Assembly (NCBI GenBank): GCA_014843695.1
Contig: CM026404.1
Location: 59,150,954-59,214,953, forward strand
Reading direction: 5' to 3'
From: Archivesica marissinica
Taxonomy: Eukaryota; Mollusca; Bivalvia; Venerida; Vesicomyidae
Length of the DNA: 64,000 bases
The first letter of the stretch is position 1. Each line of letters begins with the position of its first letter. The position numbers and the translations under genes are program-made. Under the pieces are notes generated by a model. It ran no database searches, was not told the DNA's origin, and saw only the letters and a list, made by a program, of their open reading frames with translations. Shown in pieces: positions 22,215 through 35,100 of this stretch.

Positions 22215-22320
22215 TTAAAGTCCCATCTTAATGACTGTTAATTTTATTAGGGTCAGACGGGTGGTCGAACCTGCGATCCCTGGATTACCAGTCCAACGTG
22301 TTAACATATCCGTCTGTTAC
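22215..22320 (-). mobile_element. 5' part (tRNA-like head) of the split SINE
   Basis: The minus strand carries an ACGGATATG...GGACTGGTAATCCAGG head, the B-box-like GCAGGTTCGA and CCTAATAAAATTAACAGTC, ending in the 16-bp duplicated target. Together with 19325-19487 it rebuilds one SINE. Confidence 0.8.
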
Positions 22321-22769
22321 GGAAAGCTACGGTCATCTGCTGTTCATAAAGTGTGCGTAGGTCCAAGTTTCTGCCATGGCCTCTCTTTGAATTCCGTAAT
22401 TTCAGACGAATAGCTTTTAGAGGTATACCATTTCATGTAGCCTGGGAACAGGCGTCGATATATTTTGCCTGGTCATTCAAATAAATATATTTTAACACCG
22501 ATACTATTAATTGGGCTGTATTAAGTTTCTGATGATATTTTGCCAAAGTTAAAAAGTGAAAAATCGACAGACTGGAACCCAGGCTACATTTCATGTCCCG
22601 AAAGGAGAATCAAATTTACTTATATTATTATTATATTATTATGCTTCAATGGTTGAAAGCTCAGCTTCGATATGGCAAAAGGCGGCGCAAGTTTTTCGTC
22701 AGGTAAGCACTCGTTACTACAACCAGAGAATAGCGCTCGGAAAGATGCAAACCTCCACGCTGGTATTTG

Positions 22770-23480
22770 ACACTGTCTGCGGACAGGGTAACTCAGTTGT
22801 TGGTGTACAGAACAACTGCGGGCAGGGTAACACAGTTGTTGATGTACAGAACAACTGCGGACAGGGTAACTCAGTTGTTGGTGTACAGAACAACTGAGGG
22901 CAGGGTAACTCAGTTGTTGATGTACAGAACAACTGCGGACAGGGTAACTCAGTTGTTGATGTACAGAACAACTGTTGACAGGGTAACTCAGTTGTTGATG
23001 TACAGAACAACTGCGGGCAGGGTAACTCAGTTGTTGATGTACAGAACAACTGAGGGCAGGGTGACTCAGTTGTTGATGTACAGAACAACTGCGGAGAGGG
23101 TAATAAAGTTGTTGATGTACAGAACAACTGCAATCAGGGTAACTCAGTTGTTGATGTACAGAACAACTGCGGACAGGGTAACTCAGTTGTTGATGTACAG
23201 AACAACTGCGGACAGGGTAACTCAGTGGTTGATGTACAGAACAACTGCGGACAGGGTAACTAAGTTGTTGATGTACAGAACAACTGCAGACAGGGTAACT
23301 CAGTTGTTGATGTACAGAACAACTGCGGACAGGGTAACTCAGTGGTTGATGTACAGAACAACTGCGGACAGGGTAACTAAGTTGTTGATGTACAGAACAA
23401 CTGCAGACAGGGTAACTCAGTTGTTGATGTACAGAACAACTGCGGACAGGGTAACTCAGTTGTTGATGTACAGAACAATA
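22770..23480. repeat. 39-bp minisatellite with an internal palindrome, about 18 copies
   Basis: The unit is GGTAACTCAGTTGTTGATGT followed by ACAGAACAACTGCGGACAG. CAGTTGTT and AACAACTG are exact inverted repeats 9 nt apart in every unit. The unit is 13 codons, so frames of up to 240 codons stay open on the plus strand. This is not a gene. Confidence 0.95.
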
Positions 23481-23606
23481 GTCGATTAGTCGATTGACTA
23501 ATATAAATTACTAGTAATTGTTTCGTATCAGTCAACTGATATTTTTATATTTATGAATGTAATCTTTTTCGAAATATTTCTTCTGATCACGAAATGAAGA
23601 AACCAC

Positions 23607-24762
23607 TTGCTCAATGTTGCCGTTTATGCTAGGTCTGCCTTGCTCAATGTTGCCGTTTATGCTAGGTCTGCATTGCTCAATGTTGCCGTTTATGCTAGAT
23701 CTGCCTTACTCAATGTTGTCGTTTATGCTAGGTCTGCCTTGCTCAATGTTGCCGTTTATGCTAGGTCTGCATTGCTCAATGTTGCCGTTTATACTAGGTC
23801 TGCCTTGTTCAATGTTTCCGTGTATGCTAGGTCTGCCTTGCTCAATGTTGCCGTTTATGCTAGGTCTGCCTTGCACAATGTTGCCGTTTATGCTAGTCTG
23901 CCTTGCTCAATGTTGCCGTTTATACTAGGTCTGCCTTGCTCAATGTTTCCGTTTATGCTAGGTCTGCCTTGCTCAATGTTGCCGTTTATGCTAGGTCTGC
24001 CTTGTCAATGTTGCCGTTTATGCTAGATCTGCCTTGCTCATAATGTTGCCGTTTATGCTAGGTCTGCCTGCTCAATGTTGCCGTTTATACTAGGTCGCAT
24101 TGCTCAATGTTGCCGTTTATGCTAGGTCTGCCTTGCTCAATGTTGCCGTTTATGCTAGGTATGCATTGCTCAATGTTGCTGTTTATGCTAGGTCTGCCTT
24201 GCTCAATGTTGCCGTTTATGCTAGGTCTGCATTGCTCAATGTTGCCGTTTATGCTAGGTCTGCCTTGCTCAATGTTGCCGTTTATGCTAGGTCTGCATTG
24301 CTCAATGTTGCCGTTTATGCTAGGTCTGCCTTGCTCAATGTTGCCGTTTATACTAGGTCTGCATTGCTCAATGTTGCCGTTTATGCTAGGTCTGCCTTGC
24401 TCAATGTTGCCGTTTATGCTAGGTCTGCATTGCTCAATGTTGCCGTTTATGCTAGGTCTGCCTTGCTCAATGTTGCCGTTTATGCTAGGTCTGCATTGCT
24501 CAATGTTGCCGTTTATGCTAGGTCTGCCTTGCTCAATGTTGCCGTTTATGCTAGGTCTACCGTGCTCAATGTTGCCGTTTATGCTAGGTCTGCCTTGCTC
24601 AATGTTGCCGTTTATGCTAGATCTGCCTTGCCCAATGTTGCCGTTTATACTAGATCTGCCTTGCTCAATGTTGCCGTTTATGCTAGGTCTGCTTTGCCCA
24701 AAGTTGCCGTTTATGCTAGGTCTGCCTTGCCCAATGTTGCCGTTTATACTAGGTCTGCCTAT
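23607..24762. repeat. 33-bp minisatellite, about 35 copies, 66-bp dimer in part
   Basis: The unit is TTGCTCAATGTTGCCGTTTA followed by TGCTAGGTCTGCC. From about 24100, units with TGCCTTGC and TGCATTGC alternate, making a 66-bp dimer. As 33 is divisible by 3, several frames on both strands are open for over 220 codons. These are artefacts. Confidence 0.95.
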
Positions 24763-24844
24763 CAGCCACATGTAAGGTATATTCTATAAGTGCTACGTCT
24801 GCATTCTGTTTAAAAAGACGCTATACAACGTATACTGGTCCTAC

Positions 24845-25080
24845 ATAGCCACGTTCTTACGGTCACTTGCCCCTCACCGCTGTAGGTTCGAATCCCAATG
24901 GGAGTGTCGAAGAATTCCTGACAGAAGGTCGGTGGTTCTACACGGCAGCCTGTCGGTTCCAGAAATACTTCTCGGGTGGACACCCCGAGGTATTACCAAT
25001 AACAGCTGGAGAGTCGTCACATGACCTAAGCTGTTGGTGCGACTTAAACTCCACAAACAAACAAACAAAAATAAAAACAA
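24845..25080 (+). mobile_element. SINE, family D
   Basis: It has B-box-like GGTTCGAATCCCAATGGGAG, body GGTCGGTGGTTCTACACGGC, the AACAGCTGGAGAGTCGTCAC block and a (CAAA)n tail. Confidence 0.8.
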
Positions 25081-25602
25081 ACATACATGTATAAGTCACA
25101 TATGGAAATTGACACCACCTCATGTCAGCCAACTGTTATGGTGGATCATTGTGCTTATTTCATCTCCGTGATTTATCCTTGATTCTACCGAGCTTGCTTT
25201 GGTGTACGATACAGTGATACGTGGAAAAGACCCTCTAGTGGAACAACCACTGAGAACCCATCTTCGACGGTCTATCAAAGCCGAGAGACAAGAAACCGAG
25301 CGGAAGGCGGCCAGGACGAGGGGTCGGTCAATAACAGCCTAATAAATAATGCGCCGTGTAGTTCGTGTGTGGGACACAGTAATTAGGGATAGACATTTCT
25401 ATATGTATACGAAAGGTGTATTGTTTTGGACTATGCCAATCCAGACCTTTGCTGAGGGACGAGCACGCGATAATTTGTGAGTTTCCTGATCCCTAGACTG
25501 TACATGTGTACACCCAAAGATGTCTGACTAATTGGATCACTTGAATGGGTGTACGGGTGAAATTTTCTTATTTATTATCTTATTATGAAAATAATATAGA
25601 TG

Positions 25603-25782
25603 TACAGTCACACTTGCTCGAAAGACCACGTCTATTAAGAGATCACTTGTATTAAAAGACCACTTTTTCAGTTTCAGTTTTTATTGTTATGGAACAAATG
25701 AGCCTGTATTACGAGACCATTCTTGCTTAGAGACAGCTTTTAGCCATTCCCTTTGATGGTCTCTTAATACAAGTTTGACCGT
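25603..25782. mobile_element. Mariner-like MITE
   Basis: The left end TACAGTCACACTTG and right end CAAGTTTGACCGTA are imperfect inverted repeats with TA flanks. The interior (AGACCAC, TTAATACAAG) is like the copy at 719-895. Confidence 0.65.
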
Positions 25783-25963
25783 ATGTCTTTATTATTCTTT
25801 TAAAAATAATTGGAAACAGTTCCATGTTAGTTGATATATTTAGTGTAATTATTTCAAAACTACATTGCATTTACACTTTCGCCACATGTTAAGTTAATAT
25901 GCCTGCCAGTGTCGATATTATGTCACATTTCTATGCTCAGTTACTGAGGACTACAATACTAGA

Positions 25964-28900
25964 CAGTAAGCATGTATCCGGCAGGTAGACAATACTATGA
26001 ACATCATGTAGCCAGTAAGCATGTATACGGCAGGTAGACAATACTATGAACGTCATGTAGCCAGTAAGCATGTATCCGGCAGGTAGACAATACTATGAAC
26101 ATCATGTAGCCAGTAAACATGTATCCGGCAGGTAGACACTACTATGAACATCATGTAGCCAGTAAGCATGTATCCGGCAGGTAGACAATACTATGAACGT
26201 CATGTAGCCAGTAAGCATGTATCCGGCAGGTAGACAATACTATGAACGTCATGTAGCCGGCAGGTAGACAATACTATTAACGTCATGTAGCCAGTAAGCA
26301 TGTATCCGGCAGGTAGACAATACTATAAATGTGTTCATGTGCTAGTAACATGTATCCGGCAGGTAGACCAACCATAAACGTCATGTAGCCAGTAAGCATG
26401 TATCCGGCAGGTAGACAATACTATGAACGTCATGCAGCCAGTAAGCATGTATCCGGCAGGTAGACAATACTATGAACGTCATGTAGCCAGTAAGCATGTA
26501 TCCGGCAGGTAGACAATACTATAAATGTCATGTAGCCAGTAAGCATGTATCCGGCAGGTAGATAATACTATGAACGTCATGTAGCCGGCAGGTATACATA
26601 CTATGAACGTCATGTAGCCAGTAAGCATGTATCCGGCAGGTAGACAATACTATGAACGTCATGTAGACAATACTATAAACGCCATGTAGCCAGTAAGCAT
26701 GTATCCGGCAGGTAGACAATACTATGAACATCATGTAGCCAGTAGCATGTATCCGGCTGGTAGACAATACTATAAACGTCATGTAGCCAGTAAGCATGTA
26801 TCCGGCAGGTAGACAATACTATAAACGCCATGTAGCCAGTAAGCATGTATCCGGCAGGTAGACAATACTATAAATGTCATGTAGCCAGTAAGCATGTATC
26901 CGGCAGGTAGACAATACTATGAACGTCATGTACCCAGTAAGCATGGATCCGGCAGGTAGACAATACTATGAACGTCATGTAGCCAGTAAGCATGTATCCG
27001 GTAGGTAGACAACACTACGAACGTCATGTAGCCAGTAAGCATGTATCCGGCAGGTAGACAATACTATAAATGTCATGTAGCCAGTAAGCATGTATACGAC
27101 AGGTAGATAATACTATGAACGTTATGTAGCCAGTAAGCATGTATCCGGCAGGTAGACAATACTATAAATGTCATGTAGCCAGTAAGCATGTATCCGGCAT
27201 GTAGACAATACTATGAACGTCATGTAGCCAGTAAGCATGTATACGGCAGGTAGATAATACTATGAACGTTATGTAGCCAGTAAGCATGTATCCGGCAGGT
27301 AGACAATACTATGAACGCCATGTAGCCAGTAAGCATGTATCCGGCAGGTAGACAATACTATGAATGTCATGTAGCCAGTAAGCATGTATCCGGCAGGTAG
27401 ACAATACTATGACCATCATGTAGCCAGTAAGCATGTATCCGGCAGGTAGACAATACTATGACCATCATGTAGCCAGTAAGCATGTATCCGGCATGTAGAC
27501 AATACTATGAACGTCATGTAGCCAGTAAGCATGTATCCGGCAGGTAGACAATACTATGACCATCATGTAGCCAGTAAGCATGTATCCGGCAGGTAGACAA
27601 TACTATGAACGTCATGTAGCCAGTAAGCATGTATCCGGCAGGTAGATAATACTATGAAAGTTATGTAGCCATTAGGCATGTATCCGGCAGGTAGATAATA
27701 CTATGAACGTTATGTAGCCAGTAAGCATGTATCTGACATGTAGACAATACTATGAACGTCATGTAGCCAGTAAGCATGTATCCGGCAGGTAGACAATACT
27801 ATGAACGTTATGTAGCCAGTAAGCATGTATCCGGCAGGTAGAAATACTATGAACGTCATGTAGCCAGTAAGCATGTATCCGCAGGTAGACATACTATAAC
27901 GTCATGTAGTCAGTAGCATGTATCGCAGGTAGACAATACTATAAACATCATGTAGCCATTAGGCATGTATCCGGCAGGTAGACAATACTATAAACGTCAT
28001 GTAGCCAGTAAGCATGTATCCGGCTGGTAGACAATACTATAAACGTCATGCAGCCAGTAAGCATGTATCCGGCTGGTATACAATACTATAAATGTCATGT
28101 AGCCAGTAAGCATGTATCCGGCAGGTAGACAATACTATAAACGTCATGTAGCCAGTAAGCATGTATCCGGCAGGTAGACAATACTATAAATGTCATGTAG
28201 CCAGTAAGCATGTATCCGGCAGGTAGACAATTCTATGAACGTCATGTAGCCAGTAAGCATGTATCCGGCTGGTAGACAACACTATAAACGTCATGTAGCC
28301 AGTAAGCATGTATCCGGCAGGTAGACAATACTATGAACGTCATGTAGCCAGTAAGCATGTATCCGGCTGGTAGACAATACTATAAACGTCATGTAGCCAG
28401 TAAGCATGTATCCGGCTGGTAGACAATACTATAAACGTCATGTAGCCAGTAAGAATGTATCCGGCAGGTAGACAATTCTATGAACGTCATGTAGCCAGTA
28501 AGCATGTATCCGGCAGGTAGACAATACTATGAACGTCATGTAGCCAGTAAGCATGTATCCGACAGGTAGACACTACTATGAACGTCATGTAGCCAGTAAG
28601 CATGTATCCGGCAGGTAGACAATACTATGAACGCCATGTAGCCAGTAAGCATGTATCCGGCAGGTAGACAATACTATGAATGTCATGTAGCCAGTAAGCA
28701 TGTATCCGGCAGGTAGACAATACTATGACCATCATGTAGCCAGTAAGCATGTATCCGGCAGGTAGACAATACTATGAACGTCATGTAGCCAGTAAGCATG
28801 TATCCGGCAGGTAGATAATACTATGAAAGTTATGTAGCCATTAGGCATGTATCCGGCAGGTAGATAATACTATGAACGTTATGTAGCCAGTAAGCATGTA

Positions 28901-31113
28901 TCTGACATGTAGACAATACTATGAACGTCATGTAGCCAGTAAGCATGTATCCGGCAGGTAGACAATACTATGAACGTTATGTAGCCAGTAAGCATGTATC
29001 CGGCAGGTAGATAATACTATGAACGTCATGTAGCCAGTAAGCATGTATCCAGCAGGTAGACACTACTATTAACGTCATGTAGCCAGTCAGCATGTATCCG
29101 GCAGGTAGACAATACTATAAACATCATGTAGCCATTAGGCATGTATCCGGCAGGTAGACAATACTATAAACGTCATGTAGCCAGTAAGCATGTACCCGGC
29201 AGGTAGACAATACAATAAACGTCATTTAGCCAGTAAGCATGTATCCGGCAGGTAGACAATACTATAAACGCCATGTAGCAAGTAAGCATGTATCCGGCAG
29301 GTAGACAATACTATAAACGTCATGTAGCCAGTAAGCATGTACCCGGCAGTTAGACAATACTATAAACGTCATGTAGCCAGTAAGCATGTATCCGGCAGGT
29401 AGACAATACTATAAACGCCATGTAGCCAGTAAGCATGTATCCGGCAGGTAGACAATACTATAAACGTCATGTAGCCAGTAAGCATGTATCCGGCAGGTAG
29501 ACAATACTATAAACGTCATGTAGCCAGTAAGCATGTACCCGGCAGGTAGACAATACTATAAACGTCATGTAGCCAGTAAGCATGTATCCGGCAGGTAGAC
29601 AATACTATAAACGCCATGTAGCCAGTAAGCATGTATCCGGCAGGTAGACAATACTATAAACGTCATGTAGCCAGTAAGCATGTATCCGGCAGGTAGACAA
29701 TACTATAAACGTCATGTAGCCAGTAAGCATGTACCCGGCAGGTAGACAATACTATAAACGTCATGTAGCCAGTAAGCATGTATCCGGCAGGTAGACAATA
29801 CTATAAACGCCATGTAGCCAGTAAGCATGTATCCGGCAGGTAGACAATACTATAAACGTCATGTAGCCAGTAAGCATGTATCCGGCAGGTAGACAATACT
29901 ATAAACGTCATGTAGCCAGTAAGCATGTATCCGGCATGTAGACAATACTATGAACGTCATGTAGCCAGTAAGCATGTATATGGCAGGTAGATAATACTAT
30001 GAACGTTATGTAGCCAGTAAGCATGTATCCGGCAGGTAGACAATATATGAACGTTATGTAGCCAGTAAGCATGTATCCGGCAGGTAGACAATACTATAAT
30101 CGTCATGTAGCCAGTAAGCATGTATCCGGCAGGTAGACAATACTATAAATGTCATGTAGCCAGTAAGCATGTATCCGGCAGCTAGACAATACTATGAATG
30201 TCATGTAGCCAGTAAGCATGTATCCGGCAGCTAGACAATACTATGAACATCATGTAGCCAGTAAGCATGTATCCGGCAGGTAGACAATACAATAAATGTC
30301 ATGTAGCCAGTAAGCATGTATACGGCAGGTAGATAATACTATGAACGTTATGTAGCCAGTAAGCATGTATCCGGCAGGTAGACAATACTATAAATGTCAT
30401 GTAGCCAGTAAGCATGTATCCGGCATGTAGACAATACTATGAACGTCATGTAGCCAGTAAGCATGTATATGGCAGGTAGATAATACTATGAACGTTATGT
30501 AGCCAGTAAGCATGTATCCGGCAGGTAGACAATATTATGAACGTTATGTAGCCAGTAAGCATGTATCCGGCAGGTAGACACTACTATGAATGTCATGTAG
30601 CCAGTAAGCATGTATCTGACATGTAGACAATACTATGAACGTCATGTAGCCAGTAAGCATGTATCCGGCAGGTAGACAATACTATGAACGTTATGTAGCC
30701 AGTAAGCATGTATCCGGCAGGTAGACAATACTATGAACGCCATGTAGCCAGTAAGCATGTATCCGGCAGGTAGACAATACTATGAATGTCATGTAGCCAG
30801 TAAGCATGTATCCGGCAGGTAGACAATACTATGACCATCATGTAGCCAGTAAGCATGTATCCGGCAGGTAGACAATACTATGACCATCATGTAGCCAGTA
30901 AGCATGTATCCGGCATGTAGACAATACTATGAACGTCATGTAGCCAGTAAGCATGTATCCGGCAGGTAGACAATACTATGACCATCATGTAGCCAGTAAG
31001 CATGTATCCGGCAGGTAGACAATACTATGAACGTCATGTAGCCAGTAAGCATGTATCCGGCAGGTAGATAATACTATGAAAGTTATGTAGCCATTAGGCA
31101 TGTATCCGGCAGG
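25964..31113. repeat. 49-bp satellite, about 105 copies, with higher-order structure
   Basis: The unit is CATGTAGCCAGTAAGCATGT, ATCCGGCAGGTAGACAATAC, TATGAACGT. A 196-bp four-unit super-repeat is visible at about 29340-29900 (GTACCCGGCA marker every 196 bp). Larger blocks are repeated at 1169 and 2253 bp offsets. The array runs into the N gap without ending. Confidence 0.97.
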
Positions 31114-32113
31114 NNNNNNNNNNNNNNNNNNNNNNNNNNNNNNNNNNNNNNNNNNNNNNNNNNNNNNNNNNNNNNNNNNNNNNNNNNNNNNNNNNNNNNN
31201 NNNNNNNNNNNNNNNNNNNNNNNNNNNNNNNNNNNNNNNNNNNNNNNNNNNNNNNNNNNNNNNNNNNNNNNNNNNNNNNNNNNNNNNNNNNNNNNNNNNN
31301 NNNNNNNNNNNNNNNNNNNNNNNNNNNNNNNNNNNNNNNNNNNNNNNNNNNNNNNNNNNNNNNNNNNNNNNNNNNNNNNNNNNNNNNNNNNNNNNNNNNN
31401 NNNNNNNNNNNNNNNNNNNNNNNNNNNNNNNNNNNNNNNNNNNNNNNNNNNNNNNNNNNNNNNNNNNNNNNNNNNNNNNNNNNNNNNNNNNNNNNNNNNN
31501 NNNNNNNNNNNNNNNNNNNNNNNNNNNNNNNNNNNNNNNNNNNNNNNNNNNNNNNNNNNNNNNNNNNNNNNNNNNNNNNNNNNNNNNNNNNNNNNNNNNN
31601 NNNNNNNNNNNNNNNNNNNNNNNNNNNNNNNNNNNNNNNNNNNNNNNNNNNNNNNNNNNNNNNNNNNNNNNNNNNNNNNNNNNNNNNNNNNNNNNNNNNN
31701 NNNNNNNNNNNNNNNNNNNNNNNNNNNNNNNNNNNNNNNNNNNNNNNNNNNNNNNNNNNNNNNNNNNNNNNNNNNNNNNNNNNNNNNNNNNNNNNNNNNN
31801 NNNNNNNNNNNNNNNNNNNNNNNNNNNNNNNNNNNNNNNNNNNNNNNNNNNNNNNNNNNNNNNNNNNNNNNNNNNNNNNNNNNNNNNNNNNNNNNNNNNN
31901 NNNNNNNNNNNNNNNNNNNNNNNNNNNNNNNNNNNNNNNNNNNNNNNNNNNNNNNNNNNNNNNNNNNNNNNNNNNNNNNNNNNNNNNNNNNNNNNNNNNN
32001 NNNNNNNNNNNNNNNNNNNNNNNNNNNNNNNNNNNNNNNNNNNNNNNNNNNNNNNNNNNNNNNNNNNNNNNNNNNNNNNNNNNNNNNNNNNNNNNNNNNN
32101 NNNNNNNNNNNNN
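31114..32113. other. Assembly gap of exactly 1000 N
   Basis: The run of exactly 1000 N is most likely a placeholder of unknown true size. The 49-bp satellite lies on its left and the 44-bp satellite on its right, so the junction of the two is unseen. Confidence 0.99.
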
Positions 32114-35100
32114 AAACATTCCTGGGAGAGACATACAATATGGTAATGAACACAAACAAACATTCCTGGGAGAGACATACAATATGGTAATGAACACAAA
32201 CACACATTCCTGGGAGAGACATACAATATGGTAATGAACACAAACATACATTCCTGGGAGAGACATACAATATGGTAATGAACACAAACAAACATTCCTG
32301 GGAGAGACATACAATATGGTAATGAACACAAACATACATTCCTGGGAGAGACATACAATATGGTAATGAACACAAACAAACATTCCTGGGAGAGACATAC
32401 AATATGGTAATGAACACAAACAAACATTCCTGGGAGAGACATACAATATGGTAATGAACACAAACATACATTCCTGGGAGAGACATACAATATGGTAATG
32501 AACACAAACAAACATTCCTGGGAGAGACATACAATATGGTAATGAACACAAACAAACATTCCTGGGAGAGACATACAATATGGTAATGAACACAAACAAA
32601 CATTCCTGGGAGAGACATACAATATGGTAATGAACACAAACAAACATTCCTGGGAGAGACATACAATATGGTAATGAACACAAACACACATTCCTGGGAG
32701 AGACATACAATATGGTAATGAACACATACAAACATTCCTGGGAGAGACATACAATATGGTAATGAACACAAACACACATTCCTGGGAGAGACATACAATA
32801 TGGTAATGAACACATACAAACATTCCTGGGAGAGACATACAATATGGTAATGAACACAAACAAACATTTCTGGGAGAGACATACAATATGGTAATGAACA
32901 CAAACAAACATTCCTGGGAGAGACATACAATATGGTAATGAACACAAACATACATTCCTGGGAGAGACATACAATATGGTAATGAACACAAACACACATT
33001 CCTGGGAGAGACATACAATATGGTAATGAACACAAACAAACATTCCTGGGAGAGACATACAATATGGTAATGAACACAAACACACATTCCTGGGAGAGAC
33101 ATACAATATGGTAATGAACACAAACAAACATTCCTGGGAGAGACATACAATATGGTAATGAACACAAACAAACATTCCTGGGAGAGACATACAATATGGT
33201 AATGAACACAAACAAACATTCCTGGGAGAGACATACAATATGGTAATGAACACAAACAAACATTCCTGGGAGAGACATACAATATGGTAATGAACACAAA
33301 CATACATTCCTGGGAGAGACATACAATATGGTAATGAACACAAACAAACATTCCTGGGAGAGACATACAATATGGTAATGAACACAAACACACATTCCTG
33401 GGAGAGACATACAATATGGTAATGAACACAAACATACATTCCTGGGAGAGACATACAATATGGTAATGAACACAAACACACATTCCTGGGAGAGACATAC
33501 AATATGGTAATGAACACAAACAAACATTCCTGGGAGAGACATACAATATGGTAATGAACACAAACACACATTCCTGGGAGAGACATACAATATGGTAATG
33601 AACACAAACACACATTCCTGGGAGAGACATACAATATGGTAATGAACACAAACACACATTCCTGGGAGAGACATACAATATGGTAATGAACACAAACATA
33701 CATTCCTGGGAGACATACAATATGGTAATGAACACAAACATACATTCCTGGGAGAGACATACAATATGGTAATGAACACAAACAAACATTCCTGGGAGAG
33801 ACATACAATATGGTAATGAACACAAACACACATTCCTGGGAGAGACATACAATATGGTAATGAACACAAACACACATTCCTGGGAGAGACATACAATATG
33901 GTAATGAACACAAACATACATTCCTGGGAGAGACATACAATATGGTAATGAACACAAACATACATTCCTGGGAGAGACATACAATATGGTAATGAACACA
34001 AACATACATTCCTGGGAGAGACATACAATATGGTAATGAACACAAACATACATTCCTGGGAGAGACATACAATATGGTAATGAACACAAACACACATTCC
34101 TGGGAGAGACATACAATATGGTAATGAACACAAACATACATTCCTGGGAGAGACATACAATATGGTAATGAACACAAACAAACATTCCTGGGAGAGACAT
34201 ACAATATGGTAATGAACACAAACACACATTCCTGGGAGACATACAATATGGTAATGAACACAAACACACATTCCTGGGAGAGACATACAACATGGTAATG
34301 AACACATACATACATTCCTGGGAGAGACATACAATATGGTAATGAACACAAACATACATTCCTGGGAGAGACATACAATATGGTAATGAACACATACAAA
34401 CATTCCTGGGAGAGACATACAATATGGTAATGAACACAAACACACATTCCTGGGAGAGACATTCAATATGGTAATGAACACAAACACACATTCCTGGGAG
34501 AGACATATAATATGGTAATGAACACAAACAAACATTCCTGGGAGAGACATATAATATGGTAATGAACACATACAAACATTTCTGGGAGAGACATACAATA
34601 TGGTAATGAACACAAACATACATTCCTGGGAGAGACATACAATATGGTAATGAACACAAACACACATTCCTGGGAGAGACATACAATATGGTAATGAACA
34701 CAAACACACATTCCTGGGAGAGACATACAACATGGTAATGAACACATACAAACATTCCTGGGAGAGACATACAACATGGTAATGAACACAAACACACACT
34801 CCTGGGAGAGACATACAATATGGTAATGAACACAAACATACATTCCTGGGAGAGACATACAATATGGTAATGAACACAAACACACATTCCTGGGAGAGAC
34901 ATACAATATGGTAATGAACACAAACATACATTCCTGGGAGAGACATACAATATGGTAATGAACACAAACACACATTCCTGGGAGAGACATACAATATGGT
35001 AATGAACACAAACATACATTCCTGGGAGAGACATACAATATGGTAATGAACACAAACACACATTCCTGGGAGAGACATACAATATGGTAATGAACACAAA

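Noticed and set aside
22770..23480. CRISPR-like array (palindromic repeats at regular spacing)
   Set aside because: There are no unique spacers, since units are directly adjacent and near identical. The genome is animal and no cas genes are present.
22767..24789. Open frames of 222-240 codons on both strands
   Set aside because: The 39-bp and 33-bp units are multiples of three without stops. The peptides simply repeat the unit, and both strands are open at once.
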